DNA of 64,000 nt, from contig CAVVZB010000002.1 of assembly GCA_963752695.1 (NCBI GenBank), positions 310,001-374,000 on the forward strand, written 5' to 3'. The position numbers and the translations under genes are program-made. The notes under the pieces were generated by a model. That model was not told the origin of the DNA, searched no databases, and worked only from the letters and a program-made list of their open reading frames with translations. This document shows, one piece after another, positions 1-8,754 of this stretch (position 1 is its first letter; each line of letters begins with the position of its first letter). Origin of the DNA: Bog-113 sp963752695. Lineage in GTDB: Bacteria > Acidobacteriota > Terriglobia > Bryobacterales > Bryobacteraceae.

Positions 1-1683
1 ATGGACCGCGTAGGCGCGGATTTCTATCACTCGGTTGGGACAATTGTCGATCGCCTGAAAGCCAAGCCAGTAGCGATCCAGATTCCGGTCGGCGCTGAAG
101 AGCATTTCAAGGGCATCGTCGATCTGGTGAAGATGAAGGCGTACATCTGGCGCGACGAAACTTTGGGCGCGGAGTTTGACGAGGCCGAAATACCCGCCGA
201 TCTTCAGGCCAAAGCCGAAGAATATCGCGCGTTGATGATTGAAGCCATCAGCGAGGTCGATGACGAGTTAGGCGAGAAGTTCATCATGGGTGAAGAGCTC
301 TCGACAGCCGAGATCATGTCGGGCATCCGTAAAGCCACGATCGGGCTGAAGATCTTTCCCGTAATTTGTGGATCGGCGTTTAAGAACAAGGGCGTCCAGA
401 CAATGCTGGATGCGGTAGTGGATTATCTGCCGTCGCCTCTCGACATTCCTCCCGTGGAAGGGACGTCGATCGACGATAAAGACGTTGTGATGGTCCGGCA
501 CTCGTCCGATAGCGAGCCGTTCGCCGCGCTGGTTTTCAAGATCATGACGGACCCGTTTGCCGGGCAGTTGGCCTTTTTCCGTGTGTACTCGGGGCAAATG
601 AAAGCGGGCGAATCGGTCTACAACGTCGCAAAGGGGCGCAAAGAGCGCGTCGGCCGCCTGTTGCGCATGCACGCCAACAAACGGGAAGACATCCAGGACA
701 TTATGGCGGGCGATATTTGCGCCGCCGTGGGTCTCAAAACGGTGTCGACCGGCGACACGATTTGCGACGAGAAGGATCCGATTGTGCTCGAGTCGATCGA
801 CTTCCCGATCCCGGTCATTCAGCTCGCCGTCGAACCCAAGACCAAGGCGGATCAGGAAAAGCTAGGGATGGCCATTCAGAAGCTGGCCCAGGAAGATCCG
901 ACATTCAAGGTGGCGACCGATCCCGATACCGGGCAGACGATTCTATCGGGGATGGGCGAGCTGCATCTGGAAATCATCGTGGACCGGATGATGCGGGAAT
1001 TTGGCGTTGCGGCGAACGTGGGTAAGCCGCAGGTAGCCTACCGCGAAACCATCCGGCAGATGGCTGAGTTCGATTACACGCACAAGAAGCAGACCGGTGG
1101 ATCGGGCCAGTATGCCCGCACCAAGTTGCGCGTGGAAGCGAATCCTGGTAAGGGTTACGAATTCGAAAATGACATCGTTGGCGGCGCCATTCCGAAGGAA
1201 TTTATCTCGGCGGTGGAGAAGGGCATTCACGAAGCGCTCGAAGGCGGCATCTTGGCCGGCTTCCCGCTAGTGGATGTGAAGGCCACGGTAATTGACGGAG
1301 CTTCCCACGACGTCGACTCCTCGGAGATGGCGTTCAAAATCTGTTCGTCCATTTGCTTCAAGGAAGCTTGTCGTAAGGCGAAGCCGGTGTTGCTGGAGCC
1401 GATCATGGCCGTCGAGGTGGTGGTTCCCGACGAATACATGGGTCCGGTGAATGGCGATCTGATTTCGCGCCGCGGGCAGTTGGAAGGAACCGAGATTCGG
1501 GGCACCACGCAGATCATCAAGGCCAGCGTTCCGTTGAGTGAGATGTTCGGGTATGCGACCGATATCCGCTCAAAGACGCAAGGCCGCGGCAGTTTCACGA
1601 TGCACTTCGGCCGCTATGAAGAAGTGCCGCGCAGTGTGGGCGAGGAAATCGTCAGCCGGTCGCAGGGAAAAGTCGCCCGCTAG
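1..1683 (+). CDS. fusA: Elongation factor G, 5'-truncated by window edge
   Basis: Translational GTPase that moves tRNA and mRNA through the ribosome and helps recycle it. The visible 560 residues start inside the G domain: the first codon is the Met of the NKMDR (G4) motif, so about 140 N-terminal residues with the P-loop, switch regions and DxPGH lie outside the window. Domains II to V are complete, including the GQFAR-like stretch written here as GSGQYARTK (about residues 364-372) and a C-terminal domain V ending near SRSQGKVAR. The apparent ATG at base 1 is internal and is not a start. It is followed 45 bp later by tuf, the usual str-operon order. Identity is certain; only the true start is missing. 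Confidence 0.97.
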   Translation: MDRVGADFYHSVGTIVDRLKAKPVAIQIPVGAEEHFKGIVDLVKMKAYIWRDETLGAEFDEAEIPADLQAKAEEYRALMIEAISEVDDELGEKFIMGEELSTAEIMSGIRKATIGLKIFPVICGSAFKNKGVQTMLDAVVDYLPSPLDIPPVEGTSIDDKDVVMVRHSSDSEPFAALVFKIMTDPFAGQLAFFRVYSGQMKAGESVYNVAKGRKERVGRLLRMHANKREDIQDIMAGDICAAVGLKTVSTGDTICDEKDPIVLESIDFPIPVIQLAVEPKTKADQEKLGMAIQKLAQEDPTFKVATDPDTGQTILSGMGELHLEIIVDRMMREFGVAANVGKPQVAYRETIRQMAEFDYTHKKQTGGSGQYARTKLRVEANPGKGYEFENDIVGGAIPKEFISAVEKGIHEALEGGILAGFPLVDVKATVIDGASHDVDSSEMAFKICSSICFKEACRKAKPVLLEPIMAVEVVVPDEYMGPVNGDLISRRGQLEGTEIRGTTQIIKASVPLSEMFGYATDIRSKTQGRGSFTMHFGRYEEVPRSVGEEIVSRSQGKVAR

Positions 1684-1728
1684 TTGCGGGCAGTAACGGG
1701 TCAGTGTTTCAGGAGAGTTTGAACCAAA

Positions 1729-2916
1729 ATGGCTAAGGAAAAATTCGACCGCAGTAAACCGCACGTCAACATCGGCACGATCGGTCACATCGATCACGGT
1801 AAGACAACCCTGACGGCGGCGATCACTAAGACGCTTTCGAAGCACAATCCGAAAAACAAGTTCCGGAGCTTCGATTCGATCGATAACGCGCCTGAAGAGA
1901 AAGCTCGTGGGATCACGATTGCCGCCTCGCACGTGGAATACGAAACGGCCAACCGCCATTACGCCCACGTCGATTGCCCGGGCCACGCCGATTACATCAA
2001 GAACATGATTACCGGTGCCGCGCAAATGGATGGCGCGATTCTGGTCGTCGCCGCGACTGACGGCCCCATGCCGCAGACCCGGGAACATATTCTGCTTGCC
2101 CGTCAGGTCGGTGTGCCGTACATCGTGGTCGCCATGAATAAGGTCGACATGGTGGATGATGCCGAACTGCTCGATCTGGTCGAACTGGAAGTGCGCGAGC
2201 TATTGAGCAGCTACCAGTTCCCGGGAGACGATCTGCCGGTTTGCCGCGTGTCCGCTTTGGGCGCATTGAACGGCGAAGCGCAGTGGGAAAAGACGGTTGA
2301 CGATCTGATGGAGAACGTCGACAAGTACATCCCGATGCCGGAGCGCGTGGTCGATAAGCCGTTCCTGATGCCGATTGAAGATATCTTCTCGATCCAGGGC
2401 CGTGGAACCGTGGTGACTGGACGCATTGAGCAGGGCATTTGCAAGGTCGGCGAGGAAATGGAGATTGTCGGCTTCCGGGATACGCGGAAGACGGTGGTCA
2501 CTGGCGTCGAAATGTTCAAGAAGCTGTTGGACGAAGGCCGGGCGGGCGATAACGTCGGGCTGCTGCTGCGTGGCGTGGAAAAAGAGGAAGTGGAGCGCGG
2601 GCAGGTCATCGCCAAGCCGAACAGCATCAAGCCGCACCGCAAGTTCCGTGGCGAAGTGTATGTGTTGAGCAAGGAAGAAGGCGGACGGCATACACCGTTT
2701 TTCAAGGGCTATCGGCCGCAGTTCTATTTCCGGACCACGGACGTGACCGGAGTCGCGATGCTGCCGGAAGGCACTGAGATGGTGATGCCGGGCGATAGCG
2801 TGCAGCTCGAAGTGGAACTGCAAACACCGGTCGCGATGGATAAGGGCTTGCGCTTTGCCATCCGTGAAGGTGGACGCACGGTCGGCGCCGGAACGGTTTC
2901 GGAGATTCTGGATTAG
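1729..2916 (+). CDS. tuf: Elongation factor Tu
   Basis: GTPase that delivers aminoacyl-tRNA to the ribosomal A site. 395 residues is the family's usual length. Visible motifs: P-loop GHIDHGKT (about 19-26), RGIT in switch I, DCPGH (about 81-85), NKVD (about 136-139), then domains II and III ending SEILD. The canonical GHVDHGKT has Ile in place of Val here, a conservative change. The start is the ATG behind a strong AGGAGAG at 1711-1717. It sits between fusA and rpsJ, so the str and S10 operons appear fused as in many bacteria. Confidence 0.98.
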   Translation: MAKEKFDRSKPHVNIGTIGHIDHGKTTLTAAITKTLSKHNPKNKFRSFDSIDNAPEEKARGITIAASHVEYETANRHYAHVDCPGHADYIKNMITGAAQMDGAILVVAATDGPMPQTREHILLARQVGVPYIVVAMNKVDMVDDAELLDLVELEVRELLSSYQFPGDDLPVCRVSALGALNGEAQWEKTVDDLMENVDKYIPMPERVVDKPFLMPIEDIFSIQGRGTVVTGRIEQGICKVGEEMEIVGFRDTRKTVVTGVEMFKKLLDEGRAGDNVGLLLRGVEKEEVERGQVIAKPNSIKPHRKFRGEVYVLSKEEGGRHTPFFKGYRPQFYFRTTDVTGVAMLPEGTEMVMPGDSVQLEVELQTPVAMDKGLRFAIREGGRTVGAGTVSEILD

Positions 2917-2951
2917 TTTCCAGAATTCGCTCGAGTTCAGGACATATATAG

Positions 2952-3287
2952 ATGGCATTGAAAGATCGCATACGCATCCGGTTGAAAGCTTACGACCATC
3001 GGGTGCTGGATCAATCGACAACCGAAATCGTCGATACGGCAAAACGGACAGGAGCGAGCGTCGCGGGTCCGATTCCGCTGCCGACCTCCATTTCGAAAAC
3101 GACCGTTTTGCGGTCGCCGCACGTAGACAAGAAGTCGCGGGAACAGTTTGAAATTCGGACCCATAAGCGGCTGCTCGATATCCTCGAGCCGACCCAGCAA
3201 ACGGTGGATGCGTTGATGAAACTCGACCTGCCGGCGGGCGTGGACGTAGAGATTAAGGCTTTCGGTAAGGGTCAGCAGAGTAAGTAG
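2952..3287 (+). CDS. rpsJ: 30S ribosomal protein S10 (uS10)
   Basis: Small-subunit head protein, also the NusE partner of NusB in antitermination. The 111-residue product has the typical opening KDRIRIRLKAYDHRVLD and the conserved loop region GPIPLPT, followed by HVDKKSREQFEIRTHKRL. It is slightly longer than the usual 102-105 residues because of a short C-terminal GKGQQSK tail. It opens the S10 cluster, 35 bp after tuf. An 82-bp gap to rplC carries no obvious terminator. Confidence 0.97.
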   Translation: MALKDRIRIRLKAYDHRVLDQSTTEIVDTAKRTGASVAGPIPLPTSISKTTVLRSPHVDKKSREQFEIRTHKRLLDILEPTQQTVDALMKLDLPAGVDVEIKAFGKGQQSK

Positions 3288-3369
3288 ACTGAATCGGCTT
3301 CGGTCGAGATTAGCGGTTGAGTTTTTGCGGTAGCGGTTTCAGCATGACGAGTTTGGCGGTGAGTGAACG

Positions 3370-4002
3370 ATGATTCCAGGAATACTGGGCAAGAAAATCG
3401 GAATGACGCAGGTGTTTCGGGCCGATGGCGTAGCCGTACCGGTGACGCTTTTGAAAGCCGGTCCGTGCATGGTCACGCAGCGGAAAACGCCGACCAGCGA
3501 CGGGTATGACGCCGTGCAGCTGGGCTTGATGGAGTTTGTCAAGGCTGCGCGGATTAACCGGCCTGAGACCGGACATCTCAAGAAGTCGGGGACCGAGGGC
3601 GCGAAGTTCTTGCGTGAGTTCAAGATGCGGCCAGGTGATAACGATTTGAAGCCGGGCGATAAGGTTCTGGTAAGCGATTTCAAGCCGTCCGATAAGGTCG
3701 ACGTCACGGGTACTTCGAAGGGCCGGGGTTTTGCGGGCGTGGTTCGCCGGCATCATTTCGGAGGCGGTGACGCGACCCACGGCGGCATGCACCATCGCGC
3801 GCCCGGTTCGATCGGTGCGTCCAGTTTTCCCTCGCGCGTGGTTCCTGGGATGCGCATGGGCGGTCAAATGGGAAACGAGCAAGTGACGGTGCGAAATCTT
3901 GAAGTGATCGAAATCGACACCGAAGATAACGTGCTGGTGGTCAAAGGGGCGGTTCCCGGTCCTAACGGTTCGTACGTTGTGGTGCGGAGGGCCAAGCGGT
4001 AA
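3370..4002 (+). CDS. rplC: 50S ribosomal protein L3 (uL3)
   Basis: Early-assembly large-subunit protein near the peptidyl-transferase centre. 210 residues, starting MIPGILGKKIGMTQVF, the classic L3 opening. The central loop with GRGFAGVVRRHHFGGGDATHG (about 120-140) is the extension that reaches the active site, and the Gln/Met-rich segment GMRMGGQMGNEQVTVRNLEV is present. Start is ATG with GTGAGTG upstream. rplD follows after 7 bp. Confidence 0.97.
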   Translation: MIPGILGKKIGMTQVFRADGVAVPVTLLKAGPCMVTQRKTPTSDGYDAVQLGLMEFVKAARINRPETGHLKKSGTEGAKFLREFKMRPGDNDLKPGDKVLVSDFKPSDKVDVTGTSKGRGFAGVVRRHHFGGGDATHGGMHHRAPGSIGASSFPSRVVPGMRMGGQMGNEQVTVRNLEVIEIDTEDNVLVVKGAVPGPNGSYVVVRRAKR

Positions 4003-4009
4003 CAAAATC

Positions 4010-4699
4010 ATGCCCATTGTGGATGTAGTGGATTTGGCGAACGCTAAGGTTGGCGAAGTGGAATTGGCCGATCGCGTATTTGGCGCCGAGATCAATCAGG
4101 ATCTGATTTACGAGGCGGTACGGAATTTCCGGGCCGGGTTGCGCGCGGGAACGCACGCCACCAAGGTGCGTGGCAGTGTGCGCGGGTCCGGTAAGAAATT
4201 GTGGAAACAAAAAGGGACGGGGCGCGCGCGTGTAGGTTCGGTGCGGTCGCCAATCTGGCGGCATGGCGGCACGGTTCATGGACCTCAACCGCGTGATTAT
4301 TCGTATGACCTGCCGCGCAAGATGATGGCTGGCGCGTTACGCTCAGCTCTCTCGGCAAAGTTGCGCGACGGAGAACTTACGGTGATTCGTGAGTTCGCTT
4401 TCAACGACCACCGCACCAAGAGCGTGGTCGGTGTGCTGGGAAAGTTTGAAAATCCCAAGAAAGTATTGTTTGTGGAAGCCGGCGAGAATAAGAACCTGGA
4501 ACTCGGCGCTCGCAATTTGCCGGGCGTGACTGTTCTCAATAGCCGCCAGATGAGTGTTTATCATCTGCTGGATGCTCAGCGCGTGTTTCTGAGCGAGCAA
4601 GCGGCTCATAAATTGTCCAAAGGTTTAGACCCGCAGCGCGCGAAAACCGAAGCGGGCGCTCATTCGACCCCTGAAGACGGTATTCCGGAGCAGGCGTAA
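4010..4699 (+). CDS. rplD: 50S ribosomal protein L4 (uL4)
   Basis: Large-subunit protein lining the exit tunnel; in some bacteria it also represses its own operon. The chosen start is the ATG of MPIVDVVDLANAKVGEV at 4010; the reading frame opens 33 bases earlier inside rplC and has no better start. 229 residues. The extended tunnel loop GSGKKLWKQKGTGRARVGS (about 61-80) is recognisable. The C-terminus carries about 25 extra polar residues. The stop TAA shares one base with the rplW ATG, so the two are probably translationally coupled. Confidence 0.96.
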   Translation: MPIVDVVDLANAKVGEVELADRVFGAEINQDLIYEAVRNFRAGLRAGTHATKVRGSVRGSGKKLWKQKGTGRARVGSVRSPIWRHGGTVHGPQPRDYSYDLPRKMMAGALRSALSAKLRDGELTVIREFAFNDHRTKSVVGVLGKFENPKKVLFVEAGENKNLELGARNLPGVTVLNSRQMSVYHLLDAQRVFLSEQAAHKLSKGLDPQRAKTEAGAHSTPEDGIPEQA

Positions 4700-4986
4700 T
4701 GACAATTTACGACGTATTGAAGCGGCCCGTAGTGACCGAAAAAGGTGTTACCAAGAAGGACGAGGAGCGGACGTTGTGTTTTGAAGTTGCTCCCGAAGCG
4801 AATAAAACGCAGGTGCGCCAAGCGGTTGAGAAGCTGTTTGGGGTGAAAGTGGAACAGGTCCGTACCTCCAATTTCGAAGGCAAGCTGCGGCGGCGCGGTA
4901 AATTCGCGGGCTATCGCTCGGACTGGAAGAAGGCCTATGTTCGGCTGAAGGCGGGCGAAAAGGTGCCCGAATTCGCCGAGATTTAG
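4699..4986 (+). CDS. rplW: 50S ribosomal protein L23 (uL23)
   Basis: Protein at the exit-tunnel mouth and docking site for trigger factor and SRP. 95 residues, with the family opening TIYDVLKRPVVTEKG and the C-terminal RRRGKFAGYRSDWKKAYVRL. It overlaps rplD by one base (TAATG) and precedes rplB by 16 bp. Confidence 0.97.
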   Translation: MTIYDVLKRPVVTEKGVTKKDEERTLCFEVAPEANKTQVRQAVEKLFGVKVEQVRTSNFEGKLRRRGKFAGYRSDWKKAYVRLKAGEKVPEFAEI

Positions 4987-5002
4987 GGCGGAGTTATTCA
5001 TT

Positions 5003-5833
5003 ATGGCGATTAAGAATTATCGGCCCTTTACTCCCAGCCGCCGTTATATGACGGTGGTCACACGGGAAGAACTGACCAAAGACGGACCGGAGAAAAGCCT
5101 AATCGAGCCGATCAAGCGGTCGGGTGGGCGTAACAATACCGGTCGCGTGACTAGCCGGTTTATTGGCGGCGGTCATAAAAAAAGTTATCGCGTTATCGAC
5201 TTCAAGCGCGACAAGACGGGTGTCACGGCCACGGTAGCTAGTATCGAATACGACCCGAATCGGTCGGCCCGCATTGCACTATTGAATTACACCGACGGAG
5301 AAAAGCGATATATTCTTCAACCGGCGGGGTTGAGCGTCGGCATGACGGTTTCGTCCGGGCCCGAGGCCGACATTCTGGTCGGCAATGCGCTGCCGCTGAA
5401 AAATATCCCGGCTGGAACGGTCGTGCATGCCATCGAGTTGCGGCCGGGCAAAGGTGCGCAGATGGCTCGCTCGGCTGGAACGCAGGCCCAACTGGTGTCG
5501 CGGGAAGGCGGTGTCGCGCTGCTCAAGTTGCCGTCCGGCGAAGTGCGGCGAGTTTCGACGGATTGCATGGCGACCATCGGCACGGTCGGCAACTCCGACC
5601 ACGAAAATATCGCCCTCGGTAAAGCGGGGCGCTCGCGTTGGCTTGGACGTATGCCGCACAATCGCGGCGTTTCGATGAATCCGGTGGATCACCCGCATGG
5701 TGGTGGTGAAGGCAAGACTTCGGGCGGCCGGCACCCGGTAACCCCGTGGGGGCAACCGACGCGCGGGTTTAAGACACGCAATAACAAGCGCACCGACCGG
5801 TTCATTGTCAGCCGCAAGGCCAAGAAGCGGTGA
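5003..5833 (+). CDS. rplB: 50S ribosomal protein L2 (uL2)
   Basis: One of the most conserved large-subunit proteins, needed for subunit association and peptidyl transfer. 276 residues. N-terminal NYRPFTPSRRYMTV, OB-fold and SH3-like domains, and the catalytically important His region NPVDHPHGGGEGKTSGG near residue 225 are all present, as is the basic C-terminus DRFIVSRKAKKR. An 88-bp gap with no ORF and no clear structure separates it from rpsS. Confidence 0.98.
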   Translation: MAIKNYRPFTPSRRYMTVVTREELTKDGPEKSLIEPIKRSGGRNNTGRVTSRFIGGGHKKSYRVIDFKRDKTGVTATVASIEYDPNRSARIALLNYTDGEKRYILQPAGLSVGMTVSSGPEADILVGNALPLKNIPAGTVVHAIELRPGKGAQMARSAGTQAQLVSREGGVALLKLPSGEVRRVSTDCMATIGTVGNSDHENIALGKAGRSRWLGRMPHNRGVSMNPVDHPHGGGEGKTSGGRHPVTPWGQPTRGFKTRNNKRTDRFIVSRKAKKR

Positions 5834-5921
5834 GCAGGATTCACAATATGTACGCGGCCGATGGAAGTAGTGACGCAGCCGAGAACCGATCTAGTAATGG
5901 GAGCGGTAAGAGGATAACCGA

Positions 5922-6203
5922 ATGGGACGTTCGTTAAAGAAAGGCGCATTCACCGACGGGCACTTGGAAAAGAAGCTCGATGCCATGAATGCCGCCAATG
6001 ACCGAAAAGTGGTGCGGACCTGGAGCCGGCGCTCGACGATTCTTCCGGAGTTTGTTGGTCATACCATTGCCGTGCATAACGGTAAGAAGTTCATCCCCAT
6101 CTACGTGACCGAAAACATGGTGGGCCACAAGCTCGGCGAGTTTTCACCCACGCGGACGTTCAAGGGTCACTCGGCCAAGACAACTGAGAAAGGCGCGAAA
6201 TAA
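5922..6203 (+). CDS. rpsS: 30S ribosomal protein S19 (uS19)
   Basis: Head protein contacting S13 and A-site tRNA. 93 residues beginning MGRSLKKGAFTDGHL and containing WSRRSTILPEFVGHTIAVHNG, typical of the family. The first codons follow GTAAGAGGATAACCG, with AGAGG as the likely ribosome binding site. rplV starts 5 bp after the stop. Confidence 0.97.
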   Translation: MGRSLKKGAFTDGHLEKKLDAMNAANDRKVVRTWSRRSTILPEFVGHTIAVHNGKKFIPIYVTENMVGHKLGEFSPTRTFKGHSAKTTEKGAK

Positions 6204-6208
6204 CCGGC

Positions 6209-6562
6209 ATGCTCGCCAAAGCGGAAGCAAGATACATGAACATCTCGGCGCAAAAAGCGCGCCTGGTGATCGACCTAGTACGTGGCCGGAAGGCGTCGGA
6301 AGCGCTCGTCACGTTGCGGACGACGAATAAGCGCATTGCTCCTTCCATCGAAAAGCTATTGAAGTCGGCGATTGCGAATGCGTCGAACCTGGACGAAAAT
6401 GTCGATGTCGACCTTTTGGTGGTTGCCGAGTGTTACGTCAACGAAGGGCCCCGGCAGAAGCGGATTCGGCCAGCCCCGATGGGACGGGCATACCGGTATC
6501 AGCGGCGCATGTCTCATATTGTTTTGAAAGTTTCGGACGAAGTGCGCCCGTTCAAGGCGTAA
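6209..6562 (+). CDS. rplV: 50S ribosomal protein L22 (uL22)
   Basis: Tunnel-lining protein; its beta hairpin narrows the exit tunnel with L4. 117 residues, opening MLAKAEARYMNISAQKARLVIDLVRG, so the first ATG fits the family better than the internal Met. The hairpin region GPRQKRIRPAPMGRAYRYQ lies at about 82-100. It sits 5 bp after rpsS and 14 bp before rpsC. Confidence 0.97.
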   Translation: MLAKAEARYMNISAQKARLVIDLVRGRKASEALVTLRTTNKRIAPSIEKLLKSAIANASNLDENVDVDLLVVAECYVNEGPRQKRIRPAPMGRAYRYQRRMSHIVLKVSDEVRPFKA

Positions 6563-6576
6563 GGAAAGATTTTTCG

Positions 6577-7692
6577 ATGGGACAGAAAGTACATCCATAC
6601 GGGTTTCGGCTGGGGTTTAATAAGCCGTGGCGTTCGCGCTGGTTCGCGGGCCACGATTATGCCAAGTTGCTGCGGGAAGATCTGGAACTGAAAGACACGT
6701 TGCGCGGGCGTCTAAAGTCGGCGGGCGTTAGCTCAATCGAGGTTGACCGGCCAGGGAATAAGCTGCGGGTCACAATCCGCACGTCGCGGCCGGGCATTAT
6801 CATCGGGCGCAAGGGCGCGGAAATCGAAAAGCTTAAAACCGATCTTGCCAATCGGACCAAGCGCGAAGTGTTTATCGATATCCAGGAAGTGCATAAGCCG
6901 GAGCTCGACGCGCAATTGGTTTCCGAATCGATCGCACTCCAGTTGGAAAAGCGCGTGGCGTTCCGGCGCGCAATGCGGAAGGCCGTCGATTCGGCGCTTC
7001 GTTTCGGCTGTAAAGGAATTAAGGTCCGGGTCTCCGGCCGCCTGAATGGTGCGGAAATCGCCCGGTCCGAGTGGTATCTGCAAGGTCAATTGCCGCTGCA
7101 CACCTTGCGCGCAGATATCGATTACGGATTTACGGAAGCCAGCACCACCTACGGGGTGATCGGAATCAAGTGCTGGTTGTATAAAGGTGAAATTTTGGAA
7201 GGGCGCCGTCGGGCTTATAATGCCGAGCCGGAACCGCGGCGGCGGGAGCGGCCGGAACGGGATCGCGATCGCGGTGGGGATCGAGGTTCCGATCGTGGTG
7301 GGGATCGTGGCCCACGCCGGGATCGTCCGATGAGCGCGCCTGCTGGAGTGGGCGATGGGCGCGAAAACCGGGAGCATGCTCCTGCGGGAGAGGGCCCGGC
7401 AGTTCAGGCGGTGCCCGGAGAGTTGCCGCGCCGGACTGGCGGCCCATTGCTGCCTCCGATGGCGTTGGCGTCCCAGCCTTCCTGGAAGCAGGAGGCGCGC
7501 GGCCAGGAAGCACGGAGTCAGGAACCGCGAACCGGAGACGCCGCTAGTGCAGGAGTGAAGGCTGCCGAAAACGCGCCGCCGACCCCATCGAGTGAAGCGA
7601 CACCAGCCGCGCCGGACAACGTGTCTGGTGCAGGAAGCCCGGCAGACACGGCGCCAAACCCGGCGGGGTCAGCCGAAGATCAGGGCAAGTAA
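6577..7692 (+). CDS. rpsC: 30S ribosomal protein S3 (uS3) with long low-complexity C-terminal tail
   Basis: Head protein at the mRNA entry channel with helicase role. The start is the ATG of MGQKVHPYGFRLG; the frame opens upstream inside rplV. Residues 1-215 are a normal S3: KH domain with RPGIIIGRKG at 71-80 and the C-terminal domain ending YKGEILEGRRRAYN. Residues 216-371 are an extra tail: about 216-250 is Arg/Asp/Gly-rich with repeated DRGGDRGSDRGG units, and 251-371 is Ala/Pro/Glu/Gly-rich with no aromatic core. Usual length is about 210-240, so the tail is some 135-155 residues. It is in frame, uninterrupted and followed 27 bp later by rplP. Confidence 0.95.
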   Translation: MGQKVHPYGFRLGFNKPWRSRWFAGHDYAKLLREDLELKDTLRGRLKSAGVSSIEVDRPGNKLRVTIRTSRPGIIIGRKGAEIEKLKTDLANRTKREVFIDIQEVHKPELDAQLVSESIALQLEKRVAFRRAMRKAVDSALRFGCKGIKVRVSGRLNGAEIARSEWYLQGQLPLHTLRADIDYGFTEASTTYGVIGIKCWLYKGEILEGRRRAYNAEPEPRRRERPERDRDRGGDRGSDRGGDRGPRRDRPMSAPAGVGDGRENREHAPAGEGPAVQAVPGELPRRTGGPLLPPMALASQPSWKQEARGQEARSQEPRTGDAASAGVKAAENAPPTPSSEATPAAPDNVSGAGSPADTAPNPAGSAEDQGK

Positions 7693-7719
7693 CGGACAGG
7701 GGCGAGAGGAAAATCGATT

Positions 7720-8145
7720 ATGTTGATGCCCAGAAAGGTCAAGTACCGCAAGCAGCAGCGCGGGCGCATGACAGGGAAAGCATGGCGTGGCAGCACGATC
7801 TCATTCGGTGAGTTCGGACTGAAGGCCATGGAGTGTGGATGGGTGACCGGCCGGCAAATCGAAGCCGCGCGTATCGCAATGACGCGGTCGATCAAGCGTG
7901 GCGGCAAAGTCTGGGTGCGGACCTTCCCCGATAAGCCCATTACCAAGAAGCCCGCTGAAACGCGTATGGGTAAGGGTAAAGGCGCGCCCGAGGAATGGGT
8001 CTGCGTGGTGCGGCCCGGAAAAATGTTGTTCGAGATGGAAGGCGTCGCGCCTGAGATTGCAGCCGCGGCTATGCGTCTGGCGGCGCAGAAACTTTCCATT
8101 CGCACGCGCTTTGTGACGCGCGACGACGTAGTGGCGGGGGTATAA
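7720..8145 (+). CDS. rplP: 50S ribosomal protein L16 (uL16)
   Basis: Protein of the A-site finger region that helps position tRNA. 141 residues starting MLMPRKVKYRKQQRGRM, and containing GLKAMECGWVTGRQIEAARIA, TRSIKRGGKVW and the RMGKGKGAPE loop. ATG start preceded by GAGAGGAAAA. rpmC begins 4 bp after the stop. Confidence 0.98.
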   Translation: MLMPRKVKYRKQQRGRMTGKAWRGSTISFGEFGLKAMECGWVTGRQIEAARIAMTRSIKRGGKVWVRTFPDKPITKKPAETRMGKGKGAPEEWVCVVRPGKMLFEMEGVAPEIAAAAMRLAAQKLSIRTRFVTRDDVVAGV

Positions 8146-8149
8146 GTTG

Positions 8150-8362
8150 ATGGCAAAACAAAAAGCGCCGCGCGACATGGATGCTCGCGAGATTGAAGCT
8201 CAATTAAAAGAGATGCAGGAGAAGTCGTTTCGCCTGCGATTCCAACTCGCGATGGGTCAGACCGAGGGCGTCAAGCGCATGCGTGAGATGAAGAAGGACC
8301 GGGCGCGCCTCTTGACAATTCTGCGCCAACGGGAACTGCAGACTGCGGGAACGAAGGCATAA
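8150..8362 (+). CDS. rpmC: 50S ribosomal protein L29 (uL29)
   Basis: Small helical-hairpin protein near the exit tunnel. A TTG at 8147 lies in frame immediately before the ATG at 8150; the ATG is preferred. 70 residues with the signature SFRLRFQLAMGQTEGVKRMREMKKDRARLLTILRQRE. Stop and rpsQ start overlap by one base (TAATG). Confidence 0.96.
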   Translation: MAKQKAPRDMDAREIEAQLKEMQEKSFRLRFQLAMGQTEGVKRMREMKKDRARLLTILRQRELQTAGTKA

Positions 8363-8664
8363 TGGCGATCGATTTTCACGAAGGCGAACACAAGAACGAG
8401 AAGGTCGGGGAAGTCGTCTCGACCAAGATGGCCAAGACCATTGTGGTTGAAGTTGCGCGGCGTGTGCCGCATCCTCTTTACAAACGCATCATGAACAAGC
8501 GGAAGAAGTTCTATGCGCACGATGAGGATGGCAACGCGAAAATGGGCGATGTGGTGCGCATCATCGAGTGCCGCCCTCTCAGCAAGCTGAAGCGCTGGAG
8601 GTTAGGCGAAGTGATTCGCCGGGCGGCGCAGGTATCGGTGCAGCCCAAAGACGTCCAGGCATAG
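8362..8664 (+). CDS. rpsQ: 30S ribosomal protein S17 (uS17)
   Basis: OB-fold primary 16S rRNA-binding protein. 100 residues; the core has GEVVSTKMAKTIVVEVARRVPHPLYKRI, the DEDG loop, and GDVVRIIECRPLSKLKRWRL. It is longer than the typical 80-90 residues at both ends. It is coupled to rpmC by a one-base overlap and followed by a 90-bp gap before rplN. Confidence 0.97.
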   Translation: MAIDFHEGEHKNEKVGEVVSTKMAKTIVVEVARRVPHPLYKRIMNKRKKFYAHDEDGNAKMGDVVRIIECRPLSKLKRWRLGEVIRRAAQVSVQPKDVQA

Positions 8665-8754
8665 CACCTTGTTTTGACTCGCGGCTGCAAGCGCCTGGTT
8701 TGGAAATAGTAAGGGTTGGGGTAAACGGCTGGTCCGTTGCCCGGGGAGCGATTT

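Noticed and set aside
7255..7325. Short DNA repeats (GATCG-like) as a CRISPR or direct-repeat element
   Set aside because: They encode the Arg/Asp/Gly repeat of the S3 tail, are in frame, and lack spacers.
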